Below are positions 62,976 through 64,000 of a stretch of 64,000 nucleotides of DNA, one piece after another (position 1 is the first letter of the stretch; each line of letters starts with the position of its first letter). Position numbers and translations under genes: made by a program. The DNA lies in NCBI GenBank assembly GCA_001839685.1, contig MLAK01000314.1, positions 3,431-67,430 on the forward strand, written 5' to 3'. The notes under the pieces are model-generated. The model saw only the letters and a list, made by a program, of their open reading frames with translations. It had not been told where the DNA came from and ran no database searches. The DNA is from Tritrichomonas foetus. Its lineage: Eukaryota; Parabasalia; Tritrichomonadida; Tritrichomonadidae.

Positions 62976-63866
62976 TTAAATTTGATCAAATACATCACGA
63001 TTTTCATATTCTATTGCCATTTCTTTTGCTCTATCCATATCACCGACTAATTTTTGTATTTCCTTTAAGATTGTGAGATTTCCACCAGCAGCAGCATATT
63101 GAAGTGCACTTCTTCCTTCACGATCATTTTTATTAGGATCTGATCCATGTTCAAGAAGGTATTGAACGCATTTTTCTGCACCACAAATACAAGCCCATTG
63201 TAGATAAGTTGGTGATTGTTGTCCTAAATCGGTTGCAACATAAAATGAAGGAACTAATGTATTATTTACATTGAATTCACTATTTCTTAAAAATTCAACA
63301 TTATCATTAACAATAGCATTACCTATTTCACCATATGGTGAAAGAATGATTTCTTTAATTTCACTTTCAGATTTTGATGGTAAATTTTGGAAAAATGACG
63401 CAAAAATATTTCCAGCACCACCTATAGCATAAGTCATATAAAAATTACGACATTTTTCTTCAAATGCATCTCTATTTCGTTCTTTGATTAATACCGAAAA
63501 TATCACAAAAACGTAACGAGCTTTATATCCAGAAAAATTCTCATATTTTTGAGCTAAATAATCAGTAATTTGTGAAGCAGAAAATAAATTTTTTTTCCAT
63601 AAAAGATAAGATAAGATAATGCTTCCAGGATATTCAGTATCAGGATCAAGCAATTCTTGCAGAAGTTCTTGTTTTACATTTTCATCATTTATAGCATTAA
63701 TGGCGAATTCTGCATATTGTGGAAGTGCAAAAGGGCGAATTTTTGCTGCTTTTGCCAAAAGTGGAATTAATTGTGATTGATTATTCGAATCACTCATGCT
63801 TAAGAGATTTGGAATTGCCTCATTTGCATTTGATCTTGATAGCCTAAAGAATGCTTGTCGAAACAT
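62976..63866 (-). CDS. Ankyrin-repeat protein
   Basis: 296 residues. The first 200 are helical without a named domain. At about 215-285 there are two or three ankyrin repeats: T-Y-L-Q-W-A-C-I-C-G-A then Y-L-L-E-H-G-S-D-P-N, and R-S-A-L-Q-Y-A-A-A-G-G-N. It belongs to the large degenerate ankyrin families of trichomonads; partners are unknown. The frame is intact, unlike the ankyrin gene at 52217. Confidence 0.85.
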   Translation of the reverse strand: MFRQAFFRLSRSNANEAIPNLLSMSDSNNQSQLIPLLAKAAKIRPFALPQYAEFAINAINDENVKQELLQELLDPDTEYPGSIILSYLLWKKNLFSASQITDYLAQKYENFSGYKARYVFVIFSVLIKERNRDAFEEKCRNFYMTYAIGGAGNIFASFFQNLPSKSESEIKEIILSPYGEIGNAIVNDNVEFLRNSEFNVNNTLVPSFYVATDLGQQSPTYLQWACICGAEKCVQYLLEHGSDPNKNDREGRSALQYAAAGGNLTILKEIQKLVGDMDRAKEMAIEYENRDVFDQI

Positions 63867-63868
63867 GT

Positions 63869-63879
63869 AAATGAAGTGA
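63869..63879 (-). promoter_or_regulatory. Paired initiator-like motifs of the ankyrin gene
   Basis: TCACTTCATTT on the minus strand holds two overlapping-spaced TCA-Py-T motifs, with +1 candidates 11 and 6 nt before the ATG. Confidence 0.45.
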
Positions 63880-64000
63880 AATAAAAATTGTGAACTTTTG
63901 ATGTAAAAGAACTGGTGCAGTTAATCGGAATTTTCTTAAATTTTCAACTTTTTCAATACTTTATAATTCTCTATCAGAAACTGATGGCATGCAATGACTT

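Overview
The window is AT-rich, draft-quality eukaryotic DNA (scattered N positions) whose gene set and style point to a parabasalid flagellate, most likely Tritrichomonas or a close relative. The reasons are: long intronless genes on both strands with no operon logic; T. vaginalis-type initiator motifs (TCA-Py-T/A) 6-22 nt upstream of several start codons; two-repeat Myb proteins of the trichomonad type; degenerate ankyrin genes; and a dynein-regulatory-complex subunit fitting a flagellate. The genus is an inference from family resemblance; I ran no search.

Layout. 1-7 kb: a predicted membrane-anchored methyltransferase-like protein, a Myb regulator, two decayed Myb copies in inverted orientation, and a 181-bp GC-rich fold-back element. 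7-12 kb: a large helical-repeat gene split by one in-frame TGA, a 19-bp satellite, and a basic orphan protein. 12-23.7 kb: ornithine decarboxylase, a four-GAF phosphodiesterase-like protein with lost metal ligands, and an SPX-domain phosphate/anion transporter, with two copies of a 1,096-bp terminal-inverted-repeat (TIR) element. 23.7-31 kb: gene-poor repeat-bearing DNA, a discoidin-domain surface protein and a sirtuin with a frameshifted N-terminus. 31-40 kb: DRC2/CCDC65, a second Myb, the third copy of the 1,096-bp element, a hexose-6-phosphate mutarotase, a possible TCP10/CPAP-type protein and a lone tRNA-Leu(AAG). 40-52 kb: a 1,469-residue CARMIL-like leucine-rich repeat (LRR) protein with a Lys/Glu repeat insert, a TMEM33-like membrane protein, a decayed TIR element, a coiled-coil protein, a PTFGSF-repeat protein and a coactosin. 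52-64 kb: a broken ankyrin gene, an SLC45/GPH sugar transporter, a deleted CitC-like relic, a kinase fragment, a 901-residue orphan, a PDI-family protein and an intact ankyrin protein.

The genes do not form one pathway. Themes are flagellar/cytoskeletal (DRC2, coactosin, CARMIL-like LRR, possible CPAP-like protein), nutrient handling (SPX transporter, sugar transporter, mutarotase, ornithine decarboxylase), signalling and transcription (GAF-PDE, sirtuin, Mybs), and heavy repeat and pseudogene turnover. The strongest novelty is the 1,096-bp element: three copies of identical length, each flanked by its own perfect 8-bp target duplication, carrying two conserved coding-like stretches, one copy inserted 42 bp upstream of the phosphate transporter's start codon.
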